In this document: piece after piece, positions 44,597-53,681 of the stretch
How the letters are laid out: the number at the start of each line of letters is the position of its first letter
Position numbering within the stretch: position 1 is the stretch's first letter
NCBI GenBank assembly: GCA_013002025.1
Contig: JABDKW010000029.1
Span: forward strand, 41,946-105,945
Direction: 5' to 3'
Length of the DNA stretch: 64,000 nucleotides
From: Gammaproteobacteria bacterium
GTDB lineage: Bacteria; Pseudomonadota; Gammaproteobacteria; Arenicellales; Arenicellaceae
Position numbers and translations under genes: made by a program
The notes under the pieces: model-generated
The model's input: only the letters and a program-made list of their open reading frames with translations
The model's database searches: none
What the model was told of the DNA's origin: nothing

Positions 44597-46699
44597 TTAT
44601 GCATTTACATAGCCCTCTCTGGTCCCGACCCAGCGCTCTATCAGCGCGGCCGCCTGCTGCGGCTGATGCGTCAGCAATCGGTCGGCCGCGGCTGGCAGGT
44701 ACGGAATCAGATGTTGATCGCGCATAATATCAGCCAGCTTAAAGCCAAGACTACCTGTTTGACGGGTACCCAACATTTCACCGGCACCGCGCATCGCCAG
44801 ATCTTGCTCGGCAATAACAAAGCCATCGCTGGTATCGCGCATAGTTTGCAGACGATGCTTAGCGTGGGCACTCAAGGGCGGGTCATACAGCATGATGCAG
44901 TATGACTGCGCACTGCCGCGCCCCACACGGCCGCGCAGCTGATGCAATTGAGCCAACCCCATGCGCTCTGAGTTTTCAACTATCATCAGCGATGCATTGG
45001 GCACGTCGACACCGACTTCGATCACGGTGGTAGCAACCAGAATATCCAGATTACCGCTGCGAAATGCCGTCATTACCTTATCTTTTTCAACCGGCTTCAT
45101 GCGCCCGTGAACCAGCCCAACCCGTAAGTCTGGTAACGCGGCTGCCAACTCCTGTTCGGTGTCGGTTGCGGCCTGCGCGCTTATCACATCAGACTCATCA
45201 ATCAGCGGGCAAACCCAATACACTTGGCGACCTTCGGCACAGGCGTGTTGCACGCGCTTTACCACATCTACTCTGCGCTCCTGCGCCGACATGACCACGG
45301 TCTCCACCGGCGTACGGCCAGGCGGTAACTGGTCAATGCTTGATACATCTAAATCCGCATAAAAACTCATCGCCAGTGTGCGCGGAATGGGCGTCGCGGT
45401 CATTACCAGTTGATGAGGCACAGTAGCAGCGCGTGATTTGCTGCGCAGCGCCAGCCTCTGATCAACGCCAAACCGATGCTGTTCATCGATTACTACCAGA
45501 CCCAGGTTATGATATTCAACGGTCTCCTGAAATAACGCATGAGTACCCACTACGACCTGGAGTTCGCCGCTGGCCAACATCTCCAAAGTGCTGTTCTTTT
45601 GCTTGGCCGGAGTCTTGCTGGCCAACCAACCAACCAGTATTCCCTGCGGTTCAAACCATTGTTTCAATGATCGGTAATGTTGTTCTGCTAATAGCTCGGT
45701 TGGCGCCATCAATGCGGTTTGCAATTTGCTATCAACCGCATGCAACATGGCCAGCGCAGCAACCACGGTTTTACCGCAGCCGACGTCGCCCTGCAGTAAG
45801 CGCAGCATCGGTGTATCAAGGCACAGGTCATCGACGATTTCAGCCAGCACACGCTGTTGGGCCGCTGTTAAATCAAAATCCAGTTCATTTAACAGCTTGT
45901 CCGCAGACGGGCTAGCCGCCACCAACCCGGGGGCGGCTTCGGCCTGTTGCTGCTGCCGCGAGTGTCGTAGACTCAGGTGATGCGCCAGCAACTCTTCATA
46001 AATCAAGCGTTGATGCGCGGCACTGCTGGCCGAGGCCATATCCTCAATATTACAGCCCGCGCTGGGGCGGTGCAGGTGCTGCAGGGCTGACTGCAGGCTG
46101 GACGCCGCGTAGGCTTCGCTGATGGTGGGCGGTAAGCTATCAGTCGATAACAATTCTGGGACCACCGGCAACGTCTGTTTCAGTACCTGATCGGTAATTT
46201 TACGCCACAGCAGTTGTGACACACCTTCGGTAGTTGAATACACCGGAGTCAGTGTCGCTTCCAATGCGCCAGTTGGCCGCTCGCTGGAGATGCGGTACTC
46301 AGGGTGCACCATCTCCAGGCTTTTCGGTCCGCGCCGAACTTCGCCAAAACACCGCACCCAGGCGCCTCGGCGAAAGCCTTTCTCCTGCGCACGAGAAAAA
46401 TGAAATAGCCTTAAAGTAAGATTGCCAGTGCCATCGCTGATGCGCACCAGTAAGCTACGACGGCGACCGTACACCACCTGCGCCAACTCTATCTGACCAA
46501 CGACAACCACGCTATTACCGGCGATTAAGGCACCTATTTCGCTCAAGCGGGTTCGATCTTCATAGCGAATGGGCAGATGGAACAACACATCCTGTAAGGT
46601 ATTAATGTGCATGCGCGCCAGCTTTGCAGCTATTTGTGGGCCAACGCCGGAGAGCGCGCTAACCGATTGGTCAGGGCCTAGTTTACCGGCATCAACCAT
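44597..46699 (-). CDS. recG: ATP-dependent DNA helicase RecG
   Basis: RecG remodels stalled replication forks and Holliday junctions. The 700 residues hold an OB-fold wedge domain (about 50-160), the helicase lobes with Walker A GDVGCGKT and DEQHRFG, QLRGRVGRG, and the C-terminal TRG region. The Walker A has Cys where E. coli has Ser, a minor change. It lies in the conserved gmk-rpoZ-spoT-ridA-recG order. Confidence 0.96.
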   Translation of the reverse strand: MVDAGKLGPDQSVSALSGVGPQIAAKLARMHINTLQDVLFHLPIRYEDRTRLSEIGALIAGNSVVVVGQIELAQVVYGRRRSLLVRISDGTGNLTLRLFHFSRAQEKGFRRGAWVRCFGEVRRGPKSLEMVHPEYRISSERPTGALEATLTPVYSTTEGVSQLLWRKITDQVLKQTLPVVPELLSTDSLPPTISEAYAASSLQSALQHLHRPSAGCNIEDMASASSAAHQRLIYEELLAHHLSLRHSRQQQQAEAAPGLVAASPSADKLLNELDFDLTAAQQRVLAEIVDDLCLDTPMLRLLQGDVGCGKTVVAALAMLHAVDSKLQTALMAPTELLAEQHYRSLKQWFEPQGILVGWLASKTPAKQKNSTLEMLASGELQVVVGTHALFQETVEYHNLGLVVIDEQHRFGVDQRLALRSKSRAATVPHQLVMTATPIPRTLAMSFYADLDVSSIDQLPPGRTPVETVVMSAQERRVDVVKRVQHACAEGRQVYWVCPLIDESDVISAQAATDTEQELAAALPDLRVGLVHGRMKPVEKDKVMTAFRSGNLDILVATTVIEVGVDVPNASLMIVENSERMGLAQLHQLRGRVGRGSAQSYCIMLYDPPLSAHAKHRLQTMRDTSDGFVIAEQDLAMRGAGEMLGTRQTGSLGFKLADIMRDQHLIPYLPAAADRLLTHQPQQAAALIERWVGTREGYVNA

Positions 46700-46793
46700 G
46701 AATTACCGCACCCCGCTGTCAAACGGACGATTGGGATAAGCTGACACGATCAGCCATTGTGGATGGTGCAATAATGGCGGCGCAACAATCGCC

Positions 46794-47186
46794 CTAATCG
46801 AGCTGTAGCACCGCATCGATTTCAATTCTGGCGCCGCGCGGTAGCGCCGAAACCTGAACCGCAGCGCGCGCGGGATAGGGTTCGCTCAGTGACTCGCTCA
46901 TGACCTCATTCAGCGCGGCGAAATCATCAAGGTCGGTTAGATACACCATCAGTTTTACCGCCTGCTGCAGAGAGCCGCCCGCTGCGCGACTGACTGCCTG
47001 CAAGTTGGCTACAACCTGCTGTGCCTGCGCTTTAAATTCGTCGGAGACTATTTCCATAGTCTCGGGGTGCAGCGGAATCTGCCCCGAAATATAGACCGTC
47101 TGCCCCACCTTGACTGCCTGCGAATAAGTGCCAATGGCGGCCGGTGCGTCCGCAGTGCTGATGATGGTTCGTTTTGATTCTCGCAT
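46794..47186 (-). CDS. ridA: RidA-family 2-iminobutanoate/2-iminopropanoate deaminase
   Basis: RidA hydrolyses reactive enamines and imines released by PLP enzymes. From the ATG at 47186 the protein is 130 residues. It shows PAAIGTYSQAVKVGQTVYISGQ and the catalytic Arg in YPARAAVQVSALPRGARIEID. The frame extends to a TTG at 47222, which is unlikely. It sits between spoT and recG, as in Pseudomonas. Confidence 0.94.
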   Translation of the reverse strand: MRESKRTIISTADAPAAIGTYSQAVKVGQTVYISGQIPLHPETMEIVSDEFKAQAQQVVANLQAVSRAAGGSLQQAVKLMVYLTDLDDFAALNEVMSESLSEPYPARAAVQVSALPRGARIEIDAVLQLD

Positions 47187-47254
47187 GGCAGTTATTTTTA
47201 CATTAGGCTGATCGTGAAACAAGCAAACTGTTTAGCGCGCCATAGAGCAATGCA

Positions 47255-49408
47255 TTAGCCCTTATGTCGCCACACTTTGACCACCGACGGCTGTCTACGA
47301 ATGCCTTTTAACACCGCTGCAAGGTGCACGCGGTCGCGTACATCGATGGTGAAATCCAGATGCCGGATATTGTCGGGCCCGTCATGCATATCAACATGCG
47401 TGATATTCGATTCGTTCTCGGCGATGATGGTGGCGACCTGCGCAAAGGCGCCGGCTTCATGCGTAAGACGCACCTGCAATTTGGCGTTAAAGTGTTGGCT
47501 CAAGCCCTCTCCCCATTCAATCAAGAGTACTTTCTCGGGGTGCTTGCTGAGTTCGCTGATATTAGGGCAATCAGTGGTGTGCACCACCAACCCGTGACCG
47601 GCGGTTAAGATTCCAACGATGCGGTCGCCGGGTACCGGGCAGCAACAGCGTGAATAGGTAAGCAATAAGCCTTCCGAGCCTTTAATTTCCAGAGCCGGAA
47701 GTTTGACCTCCTGGTCAGGCTGTAGATCCTGATCTTTAATCATGGCAATTTGTCGCGCCACCATATCCGGCAGGCGATGCCCTAATCCGATCTCCGCTAA
47801 CAGTTGTTGCCAGCTATCAAGGCCCAGCTGTTCCAACAGCTCCGCCTGATTTTTTTTGGTGATTCTTCGTCGACCGAACAGACGTTGTTTGGTCGCAGCA
47901 GCGAGTAATCGCTTACCCAGTTTTAAGGCATCTTCGCGCGTCTGGTTTTTAAGAAAATTTCGGATATGGGTTCGTGCTTTGGCCGTTACCGCGTACTTTA
48001 ACCAGGCGGCGGTAGGCCATGAACTTTTAGAAGTGATGATTTCGACGCTATCACCGTTGTGTAATTGCGTGGGTAAACTCACTAACTCACGATTGATGCG
48101 CGCGCCGGTGCAGTGTGTGCCGACATCTGAATGCACTGCATAGGCGAAGTCCAATGCGGTGGCGCCGCGTGGCAACTTTTTGATGTCGCCCCTCGGTGTG
48201 AATACGTACACCTCATCAGGATAGAGGTCAGTTTTCAAATGTTCCAGAAACTCCACCGGGTTGCCGGATTGCTGTGCCGGATCTAATAGATCCAGCAGCC
48301 ACTGGCGCGCCAGATGGGTCGAACTCTCTGGGGTGCTGCTCTCCGACTTGTAGACCCAGTGCGCCGCTACCCCAGCCTCAGCAATATGATCCATTTCTGT
48401 GGTGCGAATCTGCACCTCTATATTGCCGCCCAGGGGGCCAAATACCACGGTGTGCAAAGACTGATAACCGTTTGCTTTTGGAATCGCAATATAGTCTGCG
48501 AAACGACCCGGAATTGGCTTATAGGCGTTGTGAATGATACCCAGCACACGGTAACAATCATCCGGCTTCGGCACGATTATTCGAAACCCGTAAATATCAT
48601 GCAGCTCTTCAAATGACTTGCGCTTTTTGCGCATTTTCTTGTAAATGCTGTACACCGTCTTACGTCGTCCCTTTACGCTAAACTCTTCCAGACTCGCATT
48701 ACTCAGCGTTTCTTGTAAGGACTTTCGAAGTTTTTCAACCACCAGCTTGCGATTGCCTTCACGTTGCGCAAGTGCGTTGCTAATGGCTTTGTGTCGGGCA
48801 GGGTAAAGATAGCGCAGGCACAAATCCTGTAATTCCCGAGACCAATGATAGAGCCCCAGCCGCTCGGCGATCGGCGCATAGATATCCAGAGTTTGACGGG
48901 AAATACGCTTCTGTTTATCCGGCCGCATCACGTCGAGCGTGCGCATATTGTGCAGCCGATCGGCGAGCTTGATGATGATAACCCTGACGTCTTCCGACAT
49001 CGCCAGTAGCATTTTGCGAAAGTTTTCTGCTTCAGCCTGTTCCTTGCTGTCGAACTTGATTTGACCGATCTTGCTGACACCGTCAACTAACAGCCCGACA
49101 TCGTCGCCAAACTGTTCGATGATATCTGCTTTGGAGGCTGGGGTGTCTTCGATCACATCGTGTAGCAGAGCTGCGATGATGGAGCGCGAATCCATTTTCA
49201 GTTCGGCCAGCGTATCGGCCACCTCGATCGGGTGGTGAATATAGTGCTCGCCGGTACGTCTGGTCTGCCCGCGGTGAGCCTGCTCCGCAAATCGGAAGGC
49301 TTTAATGATTTCATCTATCGCTGGTTGCGACAGATAGCTCGCCAGACGACCGTCACAGACGGTCTTGATGGCTTTTTCAGGGGATGGCGAGAAGAATCGT
49401 TTCGCCAT
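47255..49408 (-). CDS. spoT: Bifunctional (p)ppGpp synthase/hydrolase
   Basis: The enzyme makes and degrades the stringent-response alarmone. The 717 residues have an HD hydrolase domain (HHPIEVADTL, and LLHDVIEDT with His83-Asp84), a synthetase domain (GRFADYIAIPKANGYQSLHT, EVQIRT), a TGS domain (VYVFTPRGDIKKLP...), the helical and Cys-containing CC region (SRCCCPVPGD) and a C-terminal ACT domain. The intact HD site supports SpoT rather than RelA. rpoZ begins 11 bases upstream on the same strand. Confidence 0.96.
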   Translation of the reverse strand: MAKRFFSPSPEKAIKTVCDGRLASYLSQPAIDEIIKAFRFAEQAHRGQTRRTGEHYIHHPIEVADTLAELKMDSRSIIAALLHDVIEDTPASKADIIEQFGDDVGLLVDGVSKIGQIKFDSKEQAEAENFRKMLLAMSEDVRVIIIKLADRLHNMRTLDVMRPDKQKRISRQTLDIYAPIAERLGLYHWSRELQDLCLRYLYPARHKAISNALAQREGNRKLVVEKLRKSLQETLSNASLEEFSVKGRRKTVYSIYKKMRKKRKSFEELHDIYGFRIIVPKPDDCYRVLGIIHNAYKPIPGRFADYIAIPKANGYQSLHTVVFGPLGGNIEVQIRTTEMDHIAEAGVAAHWVYKSESSTPESSTHLARQWLLDLLDPAQQSGNPVEFLEHLKTDLYPDEVYVFTPRGDIKKLPRGATALDFAYAVHSDVGTHCTGARINRELVSLPTQLHNGDSVEIITSKSSWPTAAWLKYAVTAKARTHIRNFLKNQTREDALKLGKRLLAAATKQRLFGRRRITKKNQAELLEQLGLDSWQQLLAEIGLGHRLPDMVARQIAMIKDQDLQPDQEVKLPALEIKGSEGLLLTYSRCCCPVPGDRIVGILTAGHGLVVHTTDCPNISELSKHPEKVLLIEWGEGLSQHFNAKLQVRLTHEAGAFAQVATIIAENESNITHVDMHDGPDNIRHLDFTIDVRDRVHLAAVLKGIRRQPSVVKVWRHKG

Positions 49409-49419
49409 GGCGTGACGGC

Positions 49420-49752
49420 CTAACCGGCCGACTTGTCCTCATTTGCCGCAGCACCCGCCAGTTCCGCCTGCAGGGCGGCCGTCAGGGCATCCAGTTCATC
49501 TGCTTCGGTTTCAGTCTCGCCTTCTTCAACAAACTCCAGAACCTCTTCCTCGATCACTTCATCAAGGATGTCACGGGTTACAAACCCTTCCGCGATCTCG
49601 CGTAGAGCGAGCACGGTAGGTTTATCGTTTTCCGGCTCAACATAGGGCTCTGAGCCCAATGAGATCTGACGTGCGCGCTTGGTGGCCACCAACACCAGTT
49701 GGAAACGGTTATCGACATTATTTAGACAATCTTCGACGGTTACTCGAGCCAT
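49420..49752 (-). CDS. rpoZ: RNA polymerase omega subunit
   Basis: Omega aids assembly of RNA polymerase through beta-prime. The 110 residues begin [19 protein letters not shown] with the conserved ATKRARQI motif, then an acidic C-terminal tail. AGGAG sits seven bases before the ATG. The gene lies between gmk and spoT, its usual place; omega is also needed for ppGpp binding at site 1 in E. coli. Confidence 0.96.
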   Translation of the reverse strand: MARVTVEDCLNNVDNRFQLVLVATKRARQISLGSEPYVEPENDKPTVLALREIAEGFVTRDILDEVIEEEVLEFVEEGETETEADELDALTAALQAELAGAAANEDKSAG

Positions 49753-49872
49753 GTTTAACTCCTGCTTACGGGTACTCTGTTGCGGGTACTGATTTAATTG
49801 TTGAAATCGTTTCGGCCGTAGCGACTTAGCTGCAACGACCGTAATGATTGAATAGGGCTGGAAGTATGCTGG

Positions 49873-50493
49873 TTAACCCGCGCGCGGGGCGCGTAACAGG
49901 GTGTCCAGATCCAGCGACAGGGGGCGGAGTTTATCACTTTGCCCAGCAAGTATCAGCTCTAAATCCGCCAAAGCCAGATTAAAATCATCGTTCAAAATAA
50001 TATGATCTGAGTCGGTGCAATGAGCCATTTCATCCATTGCCTGGCGCATACGGCTTTGAATTACCTGTTCGGAATCGCTGCCTCGACCGCGCAGGCGACG
50101 TTCCAATTCCTCTATCGAGGGCGGCAGCACAGAAATACTAACCGCGCTAGGCATAATTTCGCGCACATGGCCGGCGCCCTGCCAATCTATATCCAGCAAC
50201 ACATTTTTGCCCTGCTCCAGCTGCTGCTCCACCGCGATTCGTGAAGTACCATAGTAGTTGCCATAGACTTGGGCATATTCGAGGAATATATCGTCATCAA
50301 CCATGCTCAGAAATTCGGGCTGATCGATAAAATAATAGTCCTGACCATGCACCTCGCCGGCCCGCTGCGCGCGGGTGGTGTGCGACACCGACATAACGGT
50401 GTTCTCATTACGCTCCACCAAAGCCCGCGCCAGACTGGTTTTGCCGGCGCCGCTGGGGGCTGAAATCGTAAATAGTTTGCCGCGCTGGCTCAA
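49873..50493 (-). CDS. gmk: Guanylate kinase
   Basis: Gmk phosphorylates GMP to GDP. The 206 residues have the P-loop SAPSGAGKTSL (11-21), the GMP-binding SHTTRAQRAGEVHGQDYYF, and the lid region RLRGRGSDSEQVIQSRM. It heads the gmk-rpoZ-spoT-ridA-recG-ubiA run on the minus strand. The rpoZ gene follows after 120 bases that hold a weak promoter-like AT-rich patch only. Confidence 0.97.
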   Translation of the reverse strand: MSQRGKLFTISAPSGAGKTSLARALVERNENTVMSVSHTTRAQRAGEVHGQDYYFIDQPEFLSMVDDDIFLEYAQVYGNYYGTSRIAVEQQLEQGKNVLLDIDWQGAGHVREIMPSAVSISVLPPSIEELERRLRGRGSDSEQVIQSRMRQAMDEMAHCTDSDHIILNDDFNLALADLELILAGQSDKLRPLSLDLDTLLRAPRAG

Positions 50494-50618
50494 AGTAAAT
50501 GAAACGTGATTTAAGTTGTTCGAAAAGCAGGCGCTAGTTTACTCGAAATTGCAGGGGTGAAGGAATTAGCCGAGGGTAAAATAGTTACAATTTCGATAGC
50601 TGCGGTGGTGGCCGAATC

Positions 50619-51563
50619 ATGTTTGGGTTTGCGCCACAGATACTCTACACTCGCTCGATGCGTAACGCGATTCTCTATTTAGTCACCGTGCTGGTGTGGG
50701 GCTCGACCTGGCTGGCGATCGAATTTCAGCTCGGTGATGTGCCGGTAACTATTTCGGTGGTGTATCGTTTTGCCATTGCAGGGATGATCATGTGGGCGTA
50801 TTGCTGCTTAGCCCGCGTACCAATGCACTTCACCCTGCGCCAACACGGCTACATCATATTGCTGGCCTGCGGCAATTTCAGTCTCAACTATGTGGTCATA
50901 TACTGGGCCCAACTGCATATCAACTCAGCTCTCACTTCGGTGGCATTTTCCACCATGTTGCTGATGAATATTATCAACACCCGGCTATTTTTTGGCACAC
51001 CGATTGCGCCGCGGGTGTATATCGGTGCTGTGGTGGGGATAAGCGGAATCGTTGCTCTGTTCTGGCAAGGATTGAGCAGCAGCCATTCGGGTGACAATAT
51101 TCCGCTGGGGCTGGCTTTGGTGTTAATTAGCGGTGTCATCGCCTCCCTGGGCAACATGGTGAGCGTGCGCAATTCGCGCGACGGCATGAATGTGTTTTCA
51201 GTTAACGCCTGGGGCATGTTGTACGGCACCCTAATTTTGTATGTGATAGCCAAGCTGGCCGGTGACCCCTTTGTTTTCTCAGATAAACCCGCTTATTTAT
51301 ATTCGCTGCTGTACCTGGCCGTATTCGGCACAGTGGTCGCCTTCGCCACATACTTTCTGTTACTGCGTGACATTGGCCCTGAAAAAGCCAGTTATGTCAT
51401 CGTCCTGTTCCCGGTCGTGGCGCTGACTCTGAGCAGTCTGTTTGAAGAGTTTGTCTGGAGCACAAATATCCTCTTAGGCTTTGCTCTGGTATTAGCCGGC
51501 AACGCCATTGTGCTCACACCAGGCGCCAAACTGAGCGCGGCAGTGGCGCGCTTTCGCGCCTGA
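50619..51563 (+). CDS. EamA/DMT-family transporter
   Basis: The 314-residue protein has ten predicted transmembrane helices in two EamA repeats, starting with the helix ILYLVTVLVWGSTWLAIEFQ. These proteins export amino acids, nucleobases or other metabolites; the substrate cannot be told. The ATG at 50619 has a GGTGGTGG before it, and the ATG at 50658 would give a more typical short N-terminus. It is divergent from gmk. Confidence 0.85.
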   Translation: MFGFAPQILYTRSMRNAILYLVTVLVWGSTWLAIEFQLGDVPVTISVVYRFAIAGMIMWAYCCLARVPMHFTLRQHGYIILLACGNFSLNYVVIYWAQLHINSALTSVAFSTMLLMNIINTRLFFGTPIAPRVYIGAVVGISGIVALFWQGLSSSHSGDNIPLGLALVLISGVIASLGNMVSVRNSRDGMNVFSVNAWGMLYGTLILYVIAKLAGDPFVFSDKPAYLYSLLYLAVFGTVVAFATYFLLLRDIGPEKASYVIVLFPVVALTLSSLFEEFVWSTNILLGFALVLAGNAIVLTPGAKLSAAVARFRA

Positions 51564-51591
51564 TTGATATGACCGGCGACTGCTATTAAGT

Positions 51592-51618
51592 TTGTCACAA
51601 TTTGAAGTATGGTATACA
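51592..51618 (+). promoter_or_regulatory. Possible promoter of the Kef-type gene
   Basis: TTGTCA (51592-51597) and TATACA (51613-51618) are 15 bases apart and lie about 30 bases before the start codon. Both boxes are fair; the spacing is short. Confidence 0.4.
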
Positions 51619-51647
51619 GAAGCCTGATTCACTAACACCGACTACCG

Positions 51648-53606
51648 ATGCTTGATGAAGTTCTGATTCTGCTGTTCCTGTCGATCGTCAGCGTGGCGGT
51701 GTTTCGCCGCCTCAACGTGCCGGCGGTGCTCGGCTATCTAGTGGTTGGCCTGCTGGCCGGCGACTATGCTTTTGGCTGGATTCAGGATTCGCATTCAATG
51801 GAGCAAATCGCCGAGATTGGCGTGGTATTCCTGCTGTTTATGATTGGGCTGGAAGTCTCGATACCGCGCTTGCTGGCGATGCGCCATATCGTCCTGCGCA
51901 TCGGTGTGGTGCAGGTACTGATTTCGTCCACGAGTACGATCCTGGTCGGGCTGTGGTTAGGCCTGTCTTGGCAGGCTGCTTTTGCGGTCGGTGGGGCCTT
52001 GACCATGTCGTCTACGGCCATCGTGATCAAACTGTTGACCGAGCAATACGAGTTGCGCGAGCCGCACGGCAACATTTCGCTTGGCGTGCTGTTGTTCCAG
52101 GACATTGCCGTAGTGCCATTTCTGGTGCTGATTCCAATTTTTGCCGACCCTGCCATGGATTCCCTGCTGGTGCCGATCATTCTCGCGCTGGCCAAGGGCG
52201 CGCTGGCCTTTGCAGTGATTTTCTATGCTGGTCAATACCTGATTAGACCAGCGGTGCGACGCATCGCGGGCACGCGATCGAGCGAGCTTTTTACCCTGTT
52301 TATCCTGTTTACCGCATTGGTCGCCGCCTGGTTGACGCACCAACTCGGGCTATCTCTGGCGATGGGGGCTTTTCTGGCCGGCATGATGTTGGCCGAAACC
52401 GAGTACCAGCACCATGTAGAAAACGAGATCAGACCCTTTCGTGATGTGCTGATGGGGCTGTTTTTTATCTCAGTAGGCTCACAATTCGACTGGCGGGTAT
52501 TCTTGAACGAACCGCTCGCTGTGATGGTGCTGACCAGCGGTTTGATCATCGGCAAGGGTGGCGCGATTATGATTATTACCTACCTGGCAGGTTTCAGTCG
52601 CGGCATCGCAATTCGCTCCGGCATCTTACTCGGTCAGGGCAGCGAATTCGGCTTTGCATTGCTCGCGGTGGCGATCTCAAGCGGGCTGTTGGCGCGCGAT
52701 TTGAGCCAACCAATCGTTGCCTCAATCATACTATCGATGGCCATTTCACCGCTGCTGATTAGGCACAATGAAAAATTTGCCTGCCGCTTCGCTCCGGGTT
52801 ATGCGAAGACCCTCAAAGATAATGAGATTGCGATTGGCGAAGCCTGTAAGGACCTTGAGGGGCATGTGTTGTTATGCGGCTTCGGCCGCACCGGCCAAAA
52901 TCTGGCGCAATTCTTTAAACGCCTGTCGATTCCGTATGTGGCGTTGGAAACCGACACTGACATCGTCACCGAGGCACGCGAAGCGGGTGAAACAGTATTC
53001 TACGGCGACGCCAGCAACCAGGAAATCCTACGGCTGGCCGGTATTGAACGGGCTCGAGTGCTGGTAATTTCTTTCACCGAATTGAAACCCACTGAAAATA
53101 TTGCTCGCCAGGTGCGTTCAATCTGTGGCGATATTCCGATGGTGGTACGAACCCTTGATGACCGCAATCTGGAACACCTGCTGGCGCTTGGCGCTAACGA
53201 GGTGGTACCGGATACCGTCGAGTCCAGCATGATGCTGGCACGCCACACGCTTTCTGAGCTTGACCAGGACCCAGCGACCATCAATGAAATTTTGGATGAA
53301 GCGCGCGCCGGGAACTATGCCCTAATTCGCGCCTACTTTCATGGTAACGAAGAAATTGACCTCGACCAGCCTGACAATTATCACCTGCACAGTATCGAGA
53401 TTCACGACAGCTACTATGGCAATGGGCGGCGCCTCGACGCGTTTAAATCATTACAAGACGTCAGGGTTATCGCGCTACGACGCAATGGTGTTATCGGCGA
53501 CGACCCGCTCATCGATGTCGAACTAAAGCCCAATGATGTGCTGGTAATAGAAGGCAATCGGGAAGACATTCAGGCCGCCGAAATCGAAATCATGAGTGGC
53601 ATGTGA
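51648..53606 (+). CDS. CPA2-family monovalent cation:proton antiporter with TrkA-N and TrkA-C domains
   Basis: The 652-residue protein has a 12-helix Na+/H+ exchanger domain (about 5-380), a Rossmann-type KTN domain starting LCGFGRTGQNLAQ (near 408) and a TrkA-C domain at the end. This is the layout of Kef/YbaL potassium efflux proteins, which are gated by nucleotide or glutathione binding. No KefF/KefG ancillary gene lies beside it. The exact ion is unproven. Confidence 0.9.
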   Translation: MLDEVLILLFLSIVSVAVFRRLNVPAVLGYLVVGLLAGDYAFGWIQDSHSMEQIAEIGVVFLLFMIGLEVSIPRLLAMRHIVLRIGVVQVLISSTSTILVGLWLGLSWQAAFAVGGALTMSSTAIVIKLLTEQYELREPHGNISLGVLLFQDIAVVPFLVLIPIFADPAMDSLLVPIILALAKGALAFAVIFYAGQYLIRPAVRRIAGTRSSELFTLFILFTALVAAWLTHQLGLSLAMGAFLAGMMLAETEYQHHVENEIRPFRDVLMGLFFISVGSQFDWRVFLNEPLAVMVLTSGLIIGKGGAIMIITYLAGFSRGIAIRSGILLGQGSEFGFALLAVAISSGLLARDLSQPIVASIILSMAISPLLIRHNEKFACRFAPGYAKTLKDNEIAIGEACKDLEGHVLLCGFGRTGQNLAQFFKRLSIPYVALETDTDIVTEAREAGETVFYGDASNQEILRLAGIERARVLVISFTELKPTENIARQVRSICGDIPMVVRTLDDRNLEHLLALGANEVVPDTVESSMMLARHTLSELDQDPATINEILDEARAGNYALIRAYFHGNEEIDLDQPDNYHLHSIEIHDSYYGNGRRLDAFKSLQDVRVIALRRNGVIGDDPLIDVELKPNDVLVIEGNREDIQAAEIEIMSGM

Positions 53607-53681
53607 CTCCAAAAGTACATAGTCCAACCTATATGGCGAGCTTGTCGATGCAGGTCTGACACCTAGTTGGTGGTGTATCTG

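Noticed and set aside
44597..46699. RecG Walker A reads GDVGCGKT instead of GDVGSGKT
   Set aside because: Cys for Ser at this position does not remove a catalytic residue and looks like ordinary variation.
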